Shown: piece by piece, positions 50,101 through 58,641 of the stretch
Numbering within the stretch: the stretch's first letter is position 1
How the letters are laid out: every line of letters starts with the position of its first letter
NCBI RefSeq assembly: GCF_918697865.1
Contig: NZ_CAKKMV010000016.1
Location: 61,757-125,756 of the forward strand
Reading direction: 5' to 3'
Length of the DNA stretch: 64,000 bases
Source of the DNA: Massilia sp. Bi118
GTDB lineage: Bacteria; Pseudomonadota; Gammaproteobacteria; Burkholderiales; Burkholderiaceae_D
Notes under the pieces: generated by a model
Database searches by the model: none
What the model saw: the letters and a program-made list of their open reading frames with translations, nothing else
What the model was told of the DNA's origin: nothing
Made by a program: the position numbers and the translations under genes

Positions 50101-52163
50101 CCCAGGCGGCATTGATGTTCGCCGCCATGATCCAGCACTGGATCCGTCCGCTGCGCGAATCCGAGGCGCTCTACGAAGAAGCCTTCGGCTGGGCGCTGGA
50201 GATCGGCGATTTCGTCCAGGTCGGCGTGGTCGCCGCGGTGCGCGCGACCGACCGCATCATCCTGGGCGACTACCTCCCAGACCTGATGCAGGCCATCGAG
50301 CGCGACCTGGCGCTGATGCGCGCCAACGGACAGCAGGCGATGGCCGACTGCTGCGTGGCCGCGGCGATCCAGCCGATCAAATCCCTGATGGGCCAGTTGA
50401 AGCGCAGCGACAGCTACGACGAGGAGGGTTTCAGCGAGGCGGACTTCCTCGGCCGCTATGGCGACTCGCGCCTGTACCGTGCCTACTACCTGCAAGGCAA
50501 GATCCGTAATGCCTACCTTTTCGACGCCGCGGATGCCGAGGCCCTGGCCGGCCAGCTCGACGTCATCGCCCAGATCATGCGCGGCCAGGCCAAGGTGAGC
50601 GAGTCCAGCTTCTACACCGCGCTGGTCCTGGTCCGGGCACTGCGGCGCGACCCTGCGCGGCCGGATGCGGCCGAGCTCTTGCAGCGCATCGACGCGCTGC
50701 AGGCCAGCCTCGGCTGCTGGGCGGCCCAGGGTCCGGACGAGAGCCGCGCCAGGCAGTTGCTGGTCGAGGCCGAGATGGCGCGCTGCCGCCAGGACCTGCC
50801 GCTGGCCACGCGGCGCTACCAGCAGGCGATCGATGCCGCCGGCCTGGCCGGCTACGTCAATCTCCAGGCGCTGGCGAACGAGTTATGCGGCGAAGCCTGG
50901 ATCGAGCAGGGACAGCCACGCGTGGCGGCGGTGTTCCTCAAGGACGCCATCGCCCGCTATGGCCAGTGGGGTGCGCAGGGCAAGGTCGCGCAGCTGCGCG
51001 CGCGCCATGGGGGCCTGCTGTGGAAGCTGGAAGGCCGCAGCACGCAGTCGGGTTCCGGCAGCCACGGCGCCGCCGCGCTCGACCTGGTCTCGCTGCTGAA
51101 GGCGACCCGCGCCCTGTCGAACGAAGTCGGCCTGCGCAAGGTGCTGCAGCGCCTGATCGCCATCGTGCGCGAGAACGCCGGCGGCCAGGTCGCCCGCCTG
51201 CTGTTGCTGGAAGATGGCGAGTGCCGGCTGGAGGCCGACAGCGACGGCGACGAGCTCGCCGTGCTGCAGTCGCGCCGGCTCGACCTCGATGCCGACGCCG
51301 ATCCGCAATTCCCGCTGTCGGTGCTGCGCTACGTGATCCGCACGGGCGCCGAGGTGATCGAAGACGACATCGCCGAGAACGCGCGCTACGCCGCCGATCC
51401 CTATGTGCTGCTGCAGCGCCCGCGCGCAGTCATGTGCCTGCCGATCCGGCATGGCGGCCGCATCGAGGGCGTGCTGTATTTCGAAAACCGGCTGGCCGAG
51501 GCTTCCTTCACCGGGGAGCGCGTCGAGTTCCTGCGCATGCTCGGCGCCCAGGCCATGATCTCGATCGCCAGCGCCAGGCTGCACGACAGCCTGGAACAGC
51601 GGGTCGCCGAGCGCACCGCCCAGCTGGAGGACGCCAACCGCAGGCTGGCGGCGCTGTCGACCACCGACGGCCTGACCGGGGTGGCCAACCGGCGCCGCTT
51701 CGACGAGCTCCTGCGCAGCGAATGCGCGCGCGCGGCGCGCCAGAAGCATCCGCTGGCCCTGGTGATGCTGGACGTCGACTACTTCAAGCGCTACAACGAC
51801 CACTACGGCCACCAGGCCGGCGACGACTGCCTGGTGCGCGTAGCGCAAACCCTGGTGGCAGGCATGCGGCGCGCCAGCGACCTGACGGCGCGCTACGGCG
51901 GCGAAGAATTCTGCGTGGTGCTGCCGAATACCGATGCGGAAGAGGCGCGGCAGATCGGCGAAGCCTTGCGCTGCGCGATCGAAGGGCTGGACATTCCCCA
52001 CGCGGGCTCGAAGGCGGGACTGGTGACGATCAGCGTCGGCATCGCGATCCAGCCGGCGCTGGACACCAGCGACCCGGAAGCCCTGCTCCGGATCGCCGAT
52101 GCGGCGCTCTACCGCGCCAAGGATGCGGGGCGCAACCGCGTGATGCTCGGCGCCGAGCTTTAG
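47121..52163 (+). CDS. Hybrid signalling protein: Ser/Thr kinase, AAA ATPase, TPR, GAF and GGDEF
   Basis: This protein has 1,680 residues. Residues 1-270 are a Hanks kinase domain (catalytic loop HKDINPSN, then LIDFGIA). An AAA/STAND ATPase starts near 305, with Walker A GYSGIGKS and Walker B LVLFLDDLQWADAA. A long helical TPR-like region runs to about 1,290, followed by a GAF domain (about 1,310-1,480; FENRLAEASFTGER at the end), a short coiled coil and a GGDEF domain (about 1,510-1,680). The GGDEF active site reads GGEEF and the inhibitory I-site RASD lies five residues upstream, so an active, product-controlled diguanylate cyclase is predicted. Kinase-AAA-GAF proteins usually end in a histidine kinase; the cyclase output is the variation here. 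Confidence 0.9.
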   Translation: MDALLDHEIIEQLHDSSRSLVYRARAGDGTALIVKLPNQEFPSFQQLAQFKREYAIARRCRHPGVVRPLALGHSKGRWMMVQEDVKGLALDKVLSERLAAGRAPTQPALALGDFFDIALQLCAALEEVHGHGVIHKDINPSNLVWNEERRLLQLIDFGIACELPHEVQGIVNPHALEGTLRYMAPEQTGRMNRRVDYRADLYAVGATFYELLTGQAPFEARDEMELVHCHIARSPDWSHPVLAALPGALLAIVQRLLEKSAEQRYQSLQGLRSDLEACRAGMSAVAPSLPLRLSEHNGRFMVPQTLHGREDAVAALLAAFERSAEGSCEMLLVAGYSGIGKSAVVNEVHKPIVARRGCFLAGKFDQFQRDLPYASLIQAFQGLVRQLLGEPEETLRLWAAKLHSALGQGLGVMVELIPQLALVVGPTEAVPPLPPDQAQRRLARVFPRFVEVFACAGHPLVLFLDDLQWADAATLRMIELFMVSGDGGHLLVIGAYRDNEVDAVHPLVALRDKLRDKGVRLATLALDALTEPQVARMVSATVRVPAADCAPLARLCFRKTGGNPFFLNQFLDSIHDAGHLRYRAAGDCWDWDLAAIEQAAYTDNVVELLLDKIRRLPAATQQMLQLAASIGNRFTLDTLALIEERSPWLTQQDLWPALDAGLIQPLDERYKYVDTGAGAGDTGVGYRFLHDRVQQAAYLVAGDEARAANHLRIGRLLLRHTAPEAQEGKLFEIVEQLNAGRALVVDGGERLQLAGLNLRAGAKARRSAAFQATLEHVRTGLELLPPDAWQQHPELWLDLQLGAAEASYLCGHFDAAEAIYPLVRAHTSAPLDQARCVAVQAHQYQLQGRLPDAIAVQLEGLALLGFAVPREAAQRKALADEILEDINGRIGARSPDELLAAGEMRDPLAVAAMQMMHGLWMAGYYAGHQDISALMVAMTTRLSVQEGTSDISAIAYVAYAFFVTQQSGDAGRGYRFGAMALALARSRANLQARTQAALMFAAMIQHWIRPLRESEALYEEAFGWALEIGDFVQVGVVAAVRATDRIILGDYLPDLMQAIERDLALMRANGQQAMADCCVAAAIQPIKSLMGQLKRSDSYDEEGFSEADFLGRYGDSRLYRAYYLQGKIRNAYLFDAADAEALAGQLDVIAQIMRGQAKVSESSFYTALVLVRALRRDPARPDAAELLQRIDALQASLGCWAAQGPDESRARQLLVEAEMARCRQDLPLATRRYQQAIDAAGLAGYVNLQALANELCGEAWIEQGQPRVAAVFLKDAIARYGQWGAQGKVAQLRARHGGLLWKLEGRSTQSGSGSHGAAALDLVSLLKATRALSNEVGLRKVLQRLIAIVRENAGGQVARLLLLEDGECRLEADSDGDELAVLQSRRLDLDADADPQFPLSVLRYVIRTGAEVIEDDIAENARYAADPYVLLQRPRAVMCLPIRHGGRIEGVLYFENRLAEASFTGERVEFLRMLGAQAMISIASARLHDSLEQRVAERTAQLEDANRRLAALSTTDGLTGVANRRRFDELLRSECARAARQKHPLALVMLDVDYFKRYNDHYGHQAGDDCLVRVAQTLVAGMRRASDLTARYGGEEFCVVLPNTDAEEARQIGEALRCAIEGLDIPHAGSKAGLVTISVGIAIQPALDTSDPEALLRIADAALYRAKDAGRNRVMLGAEL

Positions 52164-54364
52164 CGGGAGCGCGCCGCGGCTTTTGCCCGCGCCGCATGCA
52201 GCTTGCGGTAGCTGTCCATCAGGCGATGATGGCGGTCCAGGCCTTCCAGCCCCATGCCGGTCGGGGTCAGGCCATGGAAGCGCACACTGCCGTCGACCGA
52301 GCCGAGCACCGCATCCATGCGCGGGTTGCCGAACATGCGGCGGAAGTTGGCGACGTAATCGTCCAGTTCCATCTCGTCGTCGAGCACCACTTCCAGCACG
52401 GCGTTCATCGCCTGGTAGAACAGGCGGCGCTCGACGCTATTGTCGTTGTACTGCAGGAAGGCGCCGACCAGTTCCTGCGCCTCCTCGAACTGCTGCAGCG
52501 CCAGGTTGATGAGCAGGCGCAGTTCGAGCACCGTCAGCTGGCCCCAGTCCGTGTTCTCGTCGAATTCGATGCCGATCAGGGTGGCGATGTCGGAGTACTC
52601 GTCCAGCTCATTGTTCTCGAGGCGGTCCAGCAGCGCGGCCAGGGCCTCGTCGTCCAGGCGGTGCAGGTTCAGGATGTCTTCGCGGAACAGCAGCGATTTA
52701 TTGGTGTTGTCCCAGACCAGGTCTTCGACCGGGTAGATTTCCGAATAGCCCGGCACCAGGATGCGGCAGGCGGTGGCGCCCAGTTCGTCGTACACCGCCA
52801 TGTAGACTTCCTTGCCCATGTCTTCGAGAATGCCCAGCAAGGCGGCGGCTTCCTCGGCATTCGACTCCTTGCCCTGTCCCGAGAAATCCCACTCGACGAA
52901 ATCGTAGTCCGGCTTCGCGCTGAAGAAGCGCCAGGACACCACGCCGCTGGAATCGATGAAATGCTCGACGAAGTTATACGGCTCGGTGACGGCTTCGCTG
53001 GCGAAAGTCGGCGGCGGCAGGTCGTTCAGGCCTTCGAAGCTGCGCCCCTGCAGCAATTCCGTCAGGCTGCGCTCCAGCGCGACCTCGAAACTCGGATGCG
53101 CGCCGAAGGAGGCAAATACCCCGCCGGTGCGCGGATTCATCAGGGTTACGCACATCACCGGATACTGCCCGCCCAGCGACGCATCCTTGACCAGCACCGG
53201 GAAGCCCTGCTCTTCCAGGCCCTGGATGCCGGCCACGATGCCCGGGTATTTCGCCAATACCTCCTGCGGCACATCCGGCAAGGCGAGTTCGCCTTCCAGG
53301 ATTTCGCGCTTGACCGCCCGTTCGAAAATCTCGGACAGGCACTGCACCTGTGCCTCGGCCAGCGTATTCCCGGCGCTCATGCCATTGCTGGCGTAGAGGT
53401 TTTCGATCAGGTTCGAGGGGAAATACACGGTCTCGCCATCCGAATGGCGCACATAGGGCAGCGACACGATGCCGCGTTTCACATTGCCGGAATTGGTGTC
53501 GTAAAGGTGCGAGCCGCGCAATTCGCCGTCCGGGTCGTAAATGCCGAGGCAATATTCGTCCAGGATGTCGGCCGGCAGCGCATCGTCCGGGCCGGGCTGG
53601 AACCAGCGCTCGTCCGGGTAATGGACGAAGGGCGCATTCGCGATCTCCTCGCCCCAGTAAGCACCGGCATAGAAATGGTTATTGCTGATGCGCTCGATGT
53701 ATTCGCCCAGGGCCGAAGCCAGCGCGCTTTCCTTGGTCGAACCTTTGCCATTCGTAAAACACATCGGCGAATGAGCGTCGCGGATATGCAGCGACCACAC
53801 GTTCGGCACGATATTGCGCCAGGACGCGATTTCGATCTTGATGCCGAGATTCGCCAGCAGGCCGGACATGTTCGCGATGGTCTGCTCCAGCGGCAGGTCC
53901 TTGCCCGGAATATAAGTGCTCGACTCAAAGGACGGATTCACGGTCAGCAGCGCCTGCGCATCGGCATCCAGGTTCGCGACTTCTTCGATCACGAATTCCG
54001 GACCGGCCTGCACCACCTTTTTCACGGTGCAGCGCTCGATCGAGCGCAGAATGCCCTGGCGGTCCTTCTCCGAGATATCCGGCGGCAGTTCGACCTGGAT
54101 CTTGAAAATCTGCTGGTAGCGGTTTTCCGGATCGACGATGTTATTTTGCGACAGGCGGATATTTTCGGTCGGGATGTCGCGGGTATTGCAGTACAACTTC
54201 ACGAAATAGGCCGCGCACAAAGCCGACGACGCCAGAAAATAGTCGAAGGGGCCGGGCGCCGAGCCGTCGCCCTTGTAGCGGATCGGCTGGTCGGCGATCA
54301 CCGTGAAGTCGTCGAACTTGGCTTCGAGACGCAGCTTGTCGAGAAAGTTGACCTTGATTTCCAT
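52160..54364 (-). CDS. ycaO: OsmC domain-YcaO domain fusion protein
   Basis: This protein has 734 residues. Residues 1-150 form an OsmC-like domain (ADQPIRYKGDGSAPGPFDYFLASSALCAAYFVK). Residues of about 160-734 match E. coli YcaO, with the ATP-binding YcaO segments NGKGSTKESALASALGEYIERISN, LAEAQVQCLSEIFERAVKREI and HPSFEVALERSLTELLQG. The helical C-terminal extension is also of E. coli type. YcaO ATPases activate amide backbones; the E. coli protein aids RimO-dependent methylthiolation of ribosomal protein S12. No precursor-peptide or TOMM gene is adjacent, so this is the housekeeping type rather than a natural-product enzyme. The fusion with OsmC is known in other Proteobacteria. Confidence 0.9.
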   Translation of the reverse strand: MEIKVNFLDKLRLEAKFDDFTVIADQPIRYKGDGSAPGPFDYFLASSALCAAYFVKLYCNTRDIPTENIRLSQNNIVDPENRYQQIFKIQVELPPDISEKDRQGILRSIERCTVKKVVQAGPEFVIEEVANLDADAQALLTVNPSFESSTYIPGKDLPLEQTIANMSGLLANLGIKIEIASWRNIVPNVWSLHIRDAHSPMCFTNGKGSTKESALASALGEYIERISNNHFYAGAYWGEEIANAPFVHYPDERWFQPGPDDALPADILDEYCLGIYDPDGELRGSHLYDTNSGNVKRGIVSLPYVRHSDGETVYFPSNLIENLYASNGMSAGNTLAEAQVQCLSEIFERAVKREILEGELALPDVPQEVLAKYPGIVAGIQGLEEQGFPVLVKDASLGGQYPVMCVTLMNPRTGGVFASFGAHPSFEVALERSLTELLQGRSFEGLNDLPPPTFASEAVTEPYNFVEHFIDSSGVVSWRFFSAKPDYDFVEWDFSGQGKESNAEEAAALLGILEDMGKEVYMAVYDELGATACRILVPGYSEIYPVEDLVWDNTNKSLLFREDILNLHRLDDEALAALLDRLENNELDEYSDIATLIGIEFDENTDWGQLTVLELRLLINLALQQFEEAQELVGAFLQYNDNSVERRLFYQAMNAVLEVVLDDEMELDDYVANFRRMFGNPRMDAVLGSVDGSVRFHGLTPTGMGLEGLDRHHRLMDSYRKLHAARAKAAARSR

Positions 54365-54692
54365 CGAAAAATACTCTTGCTTGATTTAAGTAGCCGCTAT
54401 TATCCGTTGTTTCAGTTGTGCGGGATAGGCTCCGGTTTCCAGGGAAATGTGGCAGGACTTCCAACAAGAGCCGGATATCCCATCTCGTCGGCAGCCGGAC
54501 TTATCTTTTTGCGGACCTGCGCGCATTGCTGGCAAAGGCGTCCCCGGCGGCGCGGATGGCCCTGGCCCTGGCCGCCCGGCTGGACGGTGCCGCCTGGGTG
54601 CTGGCGCCGCTGACGATCGGTCAACAGGGCCGCGTGGCAATCGGCGCTGAGATCGGCGAGCACCGCAACTGCATCTCGAACGTAACCGGCAT
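54365..54692. other. Gap between ycaO and the MFS gene, possible gene remnant
   Basis: These 328 bases contain no convincing gene. A 106-codon plus-strand frame (54418-54738) reads with GC-rich, coding-like codons in its middle (RALLAKASPAARMALALAARLDGAAW) but has a poor start, and its end overlaps the MFS gene on the other strand. It may be a decayed coding fragment. The first 50 bases are AT-rich and could hold the ycaO promoter. Confidence 0.4.
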
Positions 54693-55985
54693 TCAGCTCA
54701 AGGACGAAACCACGCGCGCGTTGGCCCAGGGACGATAGAGCATCAGCGCTGCCACCAGGCCGCAGGCCGCGGCGGCCGCCATCCAGTAGCCGGGCGCCGC
54801 CTTGTCGCCGGTGAACTGGATCAGCCAGGTCGAGACCACCGGCGTGAAGCCGCCGAAGATGGCCGTCGCCAGGCTGTAGGCCAGCGAGAAGCCGACCGTG
54901 CGCACTTCCGGCGGCATGATTTCGGTGAGGGCGACCACCGTGGCGCCGTTATAGCTGGCATACATGAAGGACAGCCACAGTTCGGCCGCCAGCATGTGGG
55001 CGAAGCTCGGGTCATGCACCAGCCAGGACAGCACCGGATGCGCGCTCAGGATGGGCAGCACGGTGAACACCACCAGCAGCGGCCAGCGCCCGATGCGGTC
55101 CGACAGCGCCCCCATGACCGGCAGCCAGATGAAGTTCGACAGGCCGACGCAGAAGGTGACCAGCAGGCTCTCGGCGGCGCTCAGGTGCAGCACGCTCTTG
55201 CCGAAGGTCGGCGCATACACGGTGATCAGGTAGAAGGATACGGTGGTCATCACCACCAGCATCATGCCCAGCAGGACCAGGCGCCAGTTGTCGGCGATCG
55301 AGCGCAGGACTTCGCGGAAGGACGGGTGGTGCCTGCGGGCCTTGAACTCCGCGGTTTCCTGCAGCGAGCTGCGGATGATGAAGACCACCGGGATGATGCT
55401 GCAGCCGATGAAGAAGGGAATGCGCCAGCCCCAGGCGCCGATGACGGCCGGCGCCATCCACTGGTTCAGCAGGAAGCCGATCAGCGCCGCCGCCATGATG
55501 GCGGCCTGCTGGCTGGCGGACTGCCAGCTTACGTAAAAGCCCTTGCGCCCCGGCGGCGCCATCTCGGCCAGGTAGACCGAGACGCCGCCGAGTTCCACGC
55601 CCGCCGAAAAGCCCTGCAGCAGGCGGCCGGTCAGGACCAGCAGAGGCGCCAGCATACCGATCGTGTCGTAGCCCGGCACGAAGGCGATCAGCACGGTGCC
55701 GAAGGCCATGATGGCCAGCGTCAGGATCAGGCCCTTGCGGCGGCCGATGCGGTCGATGTAGCTGCCGAGGATGACCGCGCCGAGGGGCCGCATCAGGAAG
55801 CCTGCGCCGAAAGTCACGAAGGTCATCATCAGGGAGACGTACTCGTTCCCCGACGGGAAAAAGGTCTTCGCGATATAGGTCGCGTAAAAACCGTACAGGA
55901 AAAAGTCGAACATCTCGAGGAAGTTGCCGCTGATGACGCGCAAGATGGTCGAGAACTGCGAGGGGACCGGGCGGACCTGGTTCAT
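54693..55985 (-). CDS. MHS-family MFS transporter, citrate/tricarballylate-type
   Basis: This protein has 430 residues and twelve hydrophobic segments. The N-terminus GNFLEMFDFFLYGFYATYIAKTFFP and the loop RPLGAVILGSYIDRIGRRKGL are typical of metabolite:H+ symporters (MHS), and QGFSAGVELGGVSVYLAEMAPPGRKGF matches the citrate/tricarballylate branch (CitA, TcuC). The substrate is therefore probably a tricarboxylate, by family. GAGGAG seven bases before ATG 55985 supports the start. A LysR regulator is encoded divergently 103 bases away and likely controls it in response to the substrate. Confidence 0.85.
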   Translation of the reverse strand: MNQVRPVPSQFSTILRVISGNFLEMFDFFLYGFYATYIAKTFFPSGNEYVSLMMTFVTFGAGFLMRPLGAVILGSYIDRIGRRKGLILTLAIMAFGTVLIAFVPGYDTIGMLAPLLVLTGRLLQGFSAGVELGGVSVYLAEMAPPGRKGFYVSWQSASQQAAIMAAALIGFLLNQWMAPAVIGAWGWRIPFFIGCSIIPVVFIIRSSLQETAEFKARRHHPSFREVLRSIADNWRLVLLGMMLVVMTTVSFYLITVYAPTFGKSVLHLSAAESLLVTFCVGLSNFIWLPVMGALSDRIGRWPLLVVFTVLPILSAHPVLSWLVHDPSFAHMLAAELWLSFMYASYNGATVVALTEIMPPEVRTVGFSLAYSLATAIFGGFTPVVSTWLIQFTGDKAAPGYWMAAAAACGLVAALMLYRPWANARVVSSLS

Positions 55986-56088
55986 GATGTGCTCCTCTAC
56001 TGCATTGGTTTATTGGTATTGCTGTTGTCGGCCAATGATCCTTTGTGTGGGATAATAAGTAAATTGCATAATAGTGATTGATCGATGC

Positions 56089-57003
56089 ATGAACCGGATT
56101 GACCTCGAATTTGGCGACCTGCAGGCCTTCGTCGCCGTCGCCGAAGGCCTCAGCTTCCGCGCGGCCGCCGCGCAGCTCTTCATCTCACAGCCGGCGCTGA
56201 GCCGGCGTATCGACAAGCTCGAAGGCGTGCTGAAGGTGCGCCTGCTGGAACGCACCAGCCGGCGCGTGTCCCTGACCGAGGCGGGAAGGCAGTTCCTCGA
56301 GCATGCGCGCGCGGCGATCGCCGAGATGCAGGTGGCGCTCGGCGCCCTCTCCGCGACGGCGGCCAAACGCAGCACGGTGGTGACGGTGGCCTGCGTGCCC
56401 TCGGTGGCCAACTATGTGCTGCCGGTCGCGCTGGAGGCCTTTTCCGCCCAGTTCCCCGGCGTGCGCCTGCGCGTCCTCGACGAAAGCGGCGCCCAGGTCG
56501 TACAGTCCGTGGTGCGCGCGGAAGCGGACTTCGGCGTCAACTTCATCGGCGTCCAGGAGGCAGAGCTCGACTTCAGGGCGATTTATACGGAAAACTATGT
56601 GCTCGCGCTGCAGCGCAGCCATCCGCTGGCGCGCAGGAAGACTGTGAAGTGGACGGATTTGTGCGGCAGCCGGCTCATCTCGGTGTCGGCGCGCAGCAGC
56701 AACCGCGTCCTGCTCGACAACGCGCTGGCGCGGGTGGAGGAGCGGCCCGCCGTGTTTTGCGAGGTGAATCACGTGACGGCCGCGCTGGCGCTGGCGGATG
56801 CCGGGGTGGGCGTGACCGCGGTGCCGGCGCTGGCCTATTCGAAGGTGCGCTATCCCTCGCTGGTGACGGTGCCCCTGGTCGCGCCCGAGGTGCGGCGGAC
56901 CCTTGGGCTCATCACGCGCAAGGGCTCGGCCCTGTCGGCGCCGGCCCAGGCCTTGTACGCGTTGCTGGAAGACGCGGCGCGGACCGGCTTCGACTTTCCC
57001 TGA
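56089..57003 (+). CDS. LysR-family transcriptional regulator
   Basis: This protein has 304 residues. The N-terminal winged helix-turn-helix reads LQAFVAVAEGLSFRAAAAQLFISQPALSRRIDKLEGVLKVRLLERTSRRVSLTEAG, a standard LysR DNA-binding domain, followed by a linker helix and a periplasmic-binding-protein-like effector domain (VVTVACVPSVANYVLPVAL). A GTG at 56074 would add five residues; ATG 56089 gives the usual spacing to the HTH. It is divergent from the citrate-type transporter, the classical LysR arrangement. In the gap an ATTGG and a CCAAT lie 15 bases apart and could be part of the operator. Confidence 0.9.
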   Translation: MNRIDLEFGDLQAFVAVAEGLSFRAAAAQLFISQPALSRRIDKLEGVLKVRLLERTSRRVSLTEAGRQFLEHARAAIAEMQVALGALSATAAKRSTVVTVACVPSVANYVLPVALEAFSAQFPGVRLRVLDESGAQVVQSVVRAEADFGVNFIGVQEAELDFRAIYTENYVLALQRSHPLARRKTVKWTDLCGSRLISVSARSSNRVLLDNALARVEERPAVFCEVNHVTAALALADAGVGVTAVPALAYSKVRYPSLVTVPLVAPEVRRTLGLITRKGSALSAPAQALYALLEDAARTGFDFP

Positions 57004-58356
57004 TCAGGCGCGCGCCAGCAGCCGGCGCAACTGGGCCGCCTGGTAAGCGCCGAAGGTATCGCTGAACAGGCAGCGGATCAGCGGATCGTCGACCACGTCG
57101 GCGTCCAGCAGCGCGCGCTCCGTCTCCGCATCGAACATGGTGTCGTTGATGCGCATGTACATCGAGGTCAGGGACTCGCCAAGTTCGAGCGCGGCGTACA
57201 GCTTCGCCGCCGGGATTTCGGTGGTCCAGCCCAGCGGCGCATCGCTATCGTCGACGGCTGCACCCTCCTCGGGATCGAGGCGATAACGGAAGCGCGTGAA
57301 CCGCCCTTCGTGATCGACAACCGACAGCTGCCAGATGCGCGGCCGGTCGAAGTATTCCGACGCCGCCTCGACCTCACCGTATTTTTCGAGCAGGCCTTCG
57401 CGGCAGTATTCCATGACGCGCGCATGCTGGACCGCCGTCAGCGGCGCGAAATGGCGCGCGATATCGGCCGTCGACGGCGGCGCGGCATTGCCCTCGTAGA
57501 CGTAGTCGACATCCTGCGCGCCGACCGGGATCACCCAGTCCAGCGGCGGCGCCGGCTGCAGCGAGCCGGCGTCGAGGCGCGCCGACACCGAGGGATCGAG
57601 GCGCACCACCTGCGCGTGCGGCAGGGCCGCACCCACTTCACGCGCAAACTGCGCATACGAAATCGGGAAGAAGGCGCGGTTGTACCAGGACCACGGCTCC
57701 TGCAGGAACTGGCAGGAGCTGGGCACGACATAGCGCGGATTCAAGGCCAGCAGCTGCGGCAGCCATTCCTCGGGCAGTTGCGGCGGCGCGGCGGCGGCGC
57801 GCGATGGCGCCAGCACTTCGAGCTCGCGCATGGTCTGGAAGGGCCACAGCACCATGTCCCAGGGCCCCTCCTCCACCAGCTTGGCCAGCGTGCCTTCGTC
57901 GATCCAGGAGTCGACCACGTTCAGGACATTCATCCCCGCCGCCTTCACCTGGAACATCGAATCGACATCGGCGTCCATCGCTTCGCGCGGGATCACATGG
58001 AAGGCGCCCACGTCCACCGGCTCGTTCAGGCGCAGGGCATGCACCTGGCTGAAACCCAGCTGGCGCACCATGTCGAACAAGGCCTCGAACAGGCAGTAGA
58101 TGTAGAGCGGCGTGGCGCGGTCCAGCAGGTCCAGGCTCTCCAGCGAGCAGTGGTCGTCGTGGAAGTGGGAGATGAACACGGCATCGAAACGCTGGCGCCG
58201 GATCTGCGCATGGTCGAAGCGCACATCGGGAAAAGCGTGGCAGTTGCGGCTGAACGGGTTCTCGAAGATCGTATCGAAGGCGATGCGCGTGCCTGCGCAT
58301 TCGAACAGGTAGCCGGCATGCAGGATGCGGGAAATGGTCAGCGACGGCGTCGGCAT
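57004..58356 (-). CDS. MBL-fold metallohydrolase
   Basis: This protein has 450 residues. The metallo-beta-lactamase fold begins ILHAGYLFECAGTRIAFDTIF and has the metal motif HFHDDH (in DAVFISHFHDDHCSLESL), followed by the later conserved segments VPSSCQFL and YNRAFFPIS. The C-terminal third (about 300-450) is an additional domain that could be an SCP2/lipid-binding-like module (LYAALELGESLTSMYMRINDTMF). The substrate is unknown; the family includes UlaG-like lactonases and CMP-sialate-hydroxylase-like enzymes. The gene abuts the LysR stop and is convergent with it. No operon partner is evident. Confidence 0.82.
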   Translation of the reverse strand: MPTPSLTISRILHAGYLFECAGTRIAFDTIFENPFSRNCHAFPDVRFDHAQIRRQRFDAVFISHFHDDHCSLESLDLLDRATPLYIYCLFEALFDMVRQLGFSQVHALRLNEPVDVGAFHVIPREAMDADVDSMFQVKAAGMNVLNVVDSWIDEGTLAKLVEEGPWDMVLWPFQTMRELEVLAPSRAAAAPPQLPEEWLPQLLALNPRYVVPSSCQFLQEPWSWYNRAFFPISYAQFAREVGAALPHAQVVRLDPSVSARLDAGSLQPAPPLDWVIPVGAQDVDYVYEGNAAPPSTADIARHFAPLTAVQHARVMEYCREGLLEKYGEVEAASEYFDRPRIWQLSVVDHEGRFTRFRYRLDPEEGAAVDDSDAPLGWTTEIPAAKLYAALELGESLTSMYMRINDTMFDAETERALLDADVVDDPLIRCLFSDTFGAYQAAQLRRLLARA

Positions 58357-58372
58357 GCTTGTCCTGCGCGTC

Positions 58373-58600
58373 TCAGTCCAGGCGCATCAGGCGCTGGCCA
58401 TGGATGCCCCACTTGCACCCGGCGCCGCCGACGCTGCCGCACAGCGCCCAGCCAGTGCCGATCTTCTCGACCGTGACCGGACTTTCGATCTCTTTGGCCA
58501 GCTTTTCGGCCCACATGCTGGCGGCGCCGCGGCCCTTGAAGAGCTCCTTTCCTTCATAGATGACGGTGGCGTCGAAGACGGGTACGGCGAATATGGTCAT
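58373..58600 (-). CDS. Small protein of unknown function
   Basis: This protein has 75 residues: a short beta-rich segment (TIFAVPVFDATVIYEGKEL), a helix (SMWAEKLAKEI) and a second beta region with two Cys (WALCGSVGGAGCKWGI). I recognise no family. ATG 58600 has GAGGAAG five bases upstream; a longer frame from 58660 lacks this and overlaps the cytochrome remnant. It lies 16 bases upstream of the MBL gene on the same strand and may be co-transcribed with it. Confidence 0.65.
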   Translation of the reverse strand: MTIFAVPVFDATVIYEGKELFKGRGAASMWAEKLAKEIESPVTVEKIGTGWALCGSVGGAGCKWGIHGQRLMRLD

Positions 58601-58641
58601 GGCTTCCTCGGGTAAGTCGGTTGAGGGCGGTATCCTAACAC

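Noticed and set aside
52160..54364. YcaO as part of a thiazole/oxazole-modified microcin (TOMM) cluster
   Set aside because: No cyclodehydratase partner, dehydrogenase or short precursor-peptide gene is adjacent, and the protein matches the E. coli housekeeping type with OsmC fused.
50885..54613. 1,242-codon plus-strand frame through the GGDEF region and antisense to ycaO
   Set aside because: A shadow of two well-supported genes; composition is Arg/Ala/Gln-rich with no domain.
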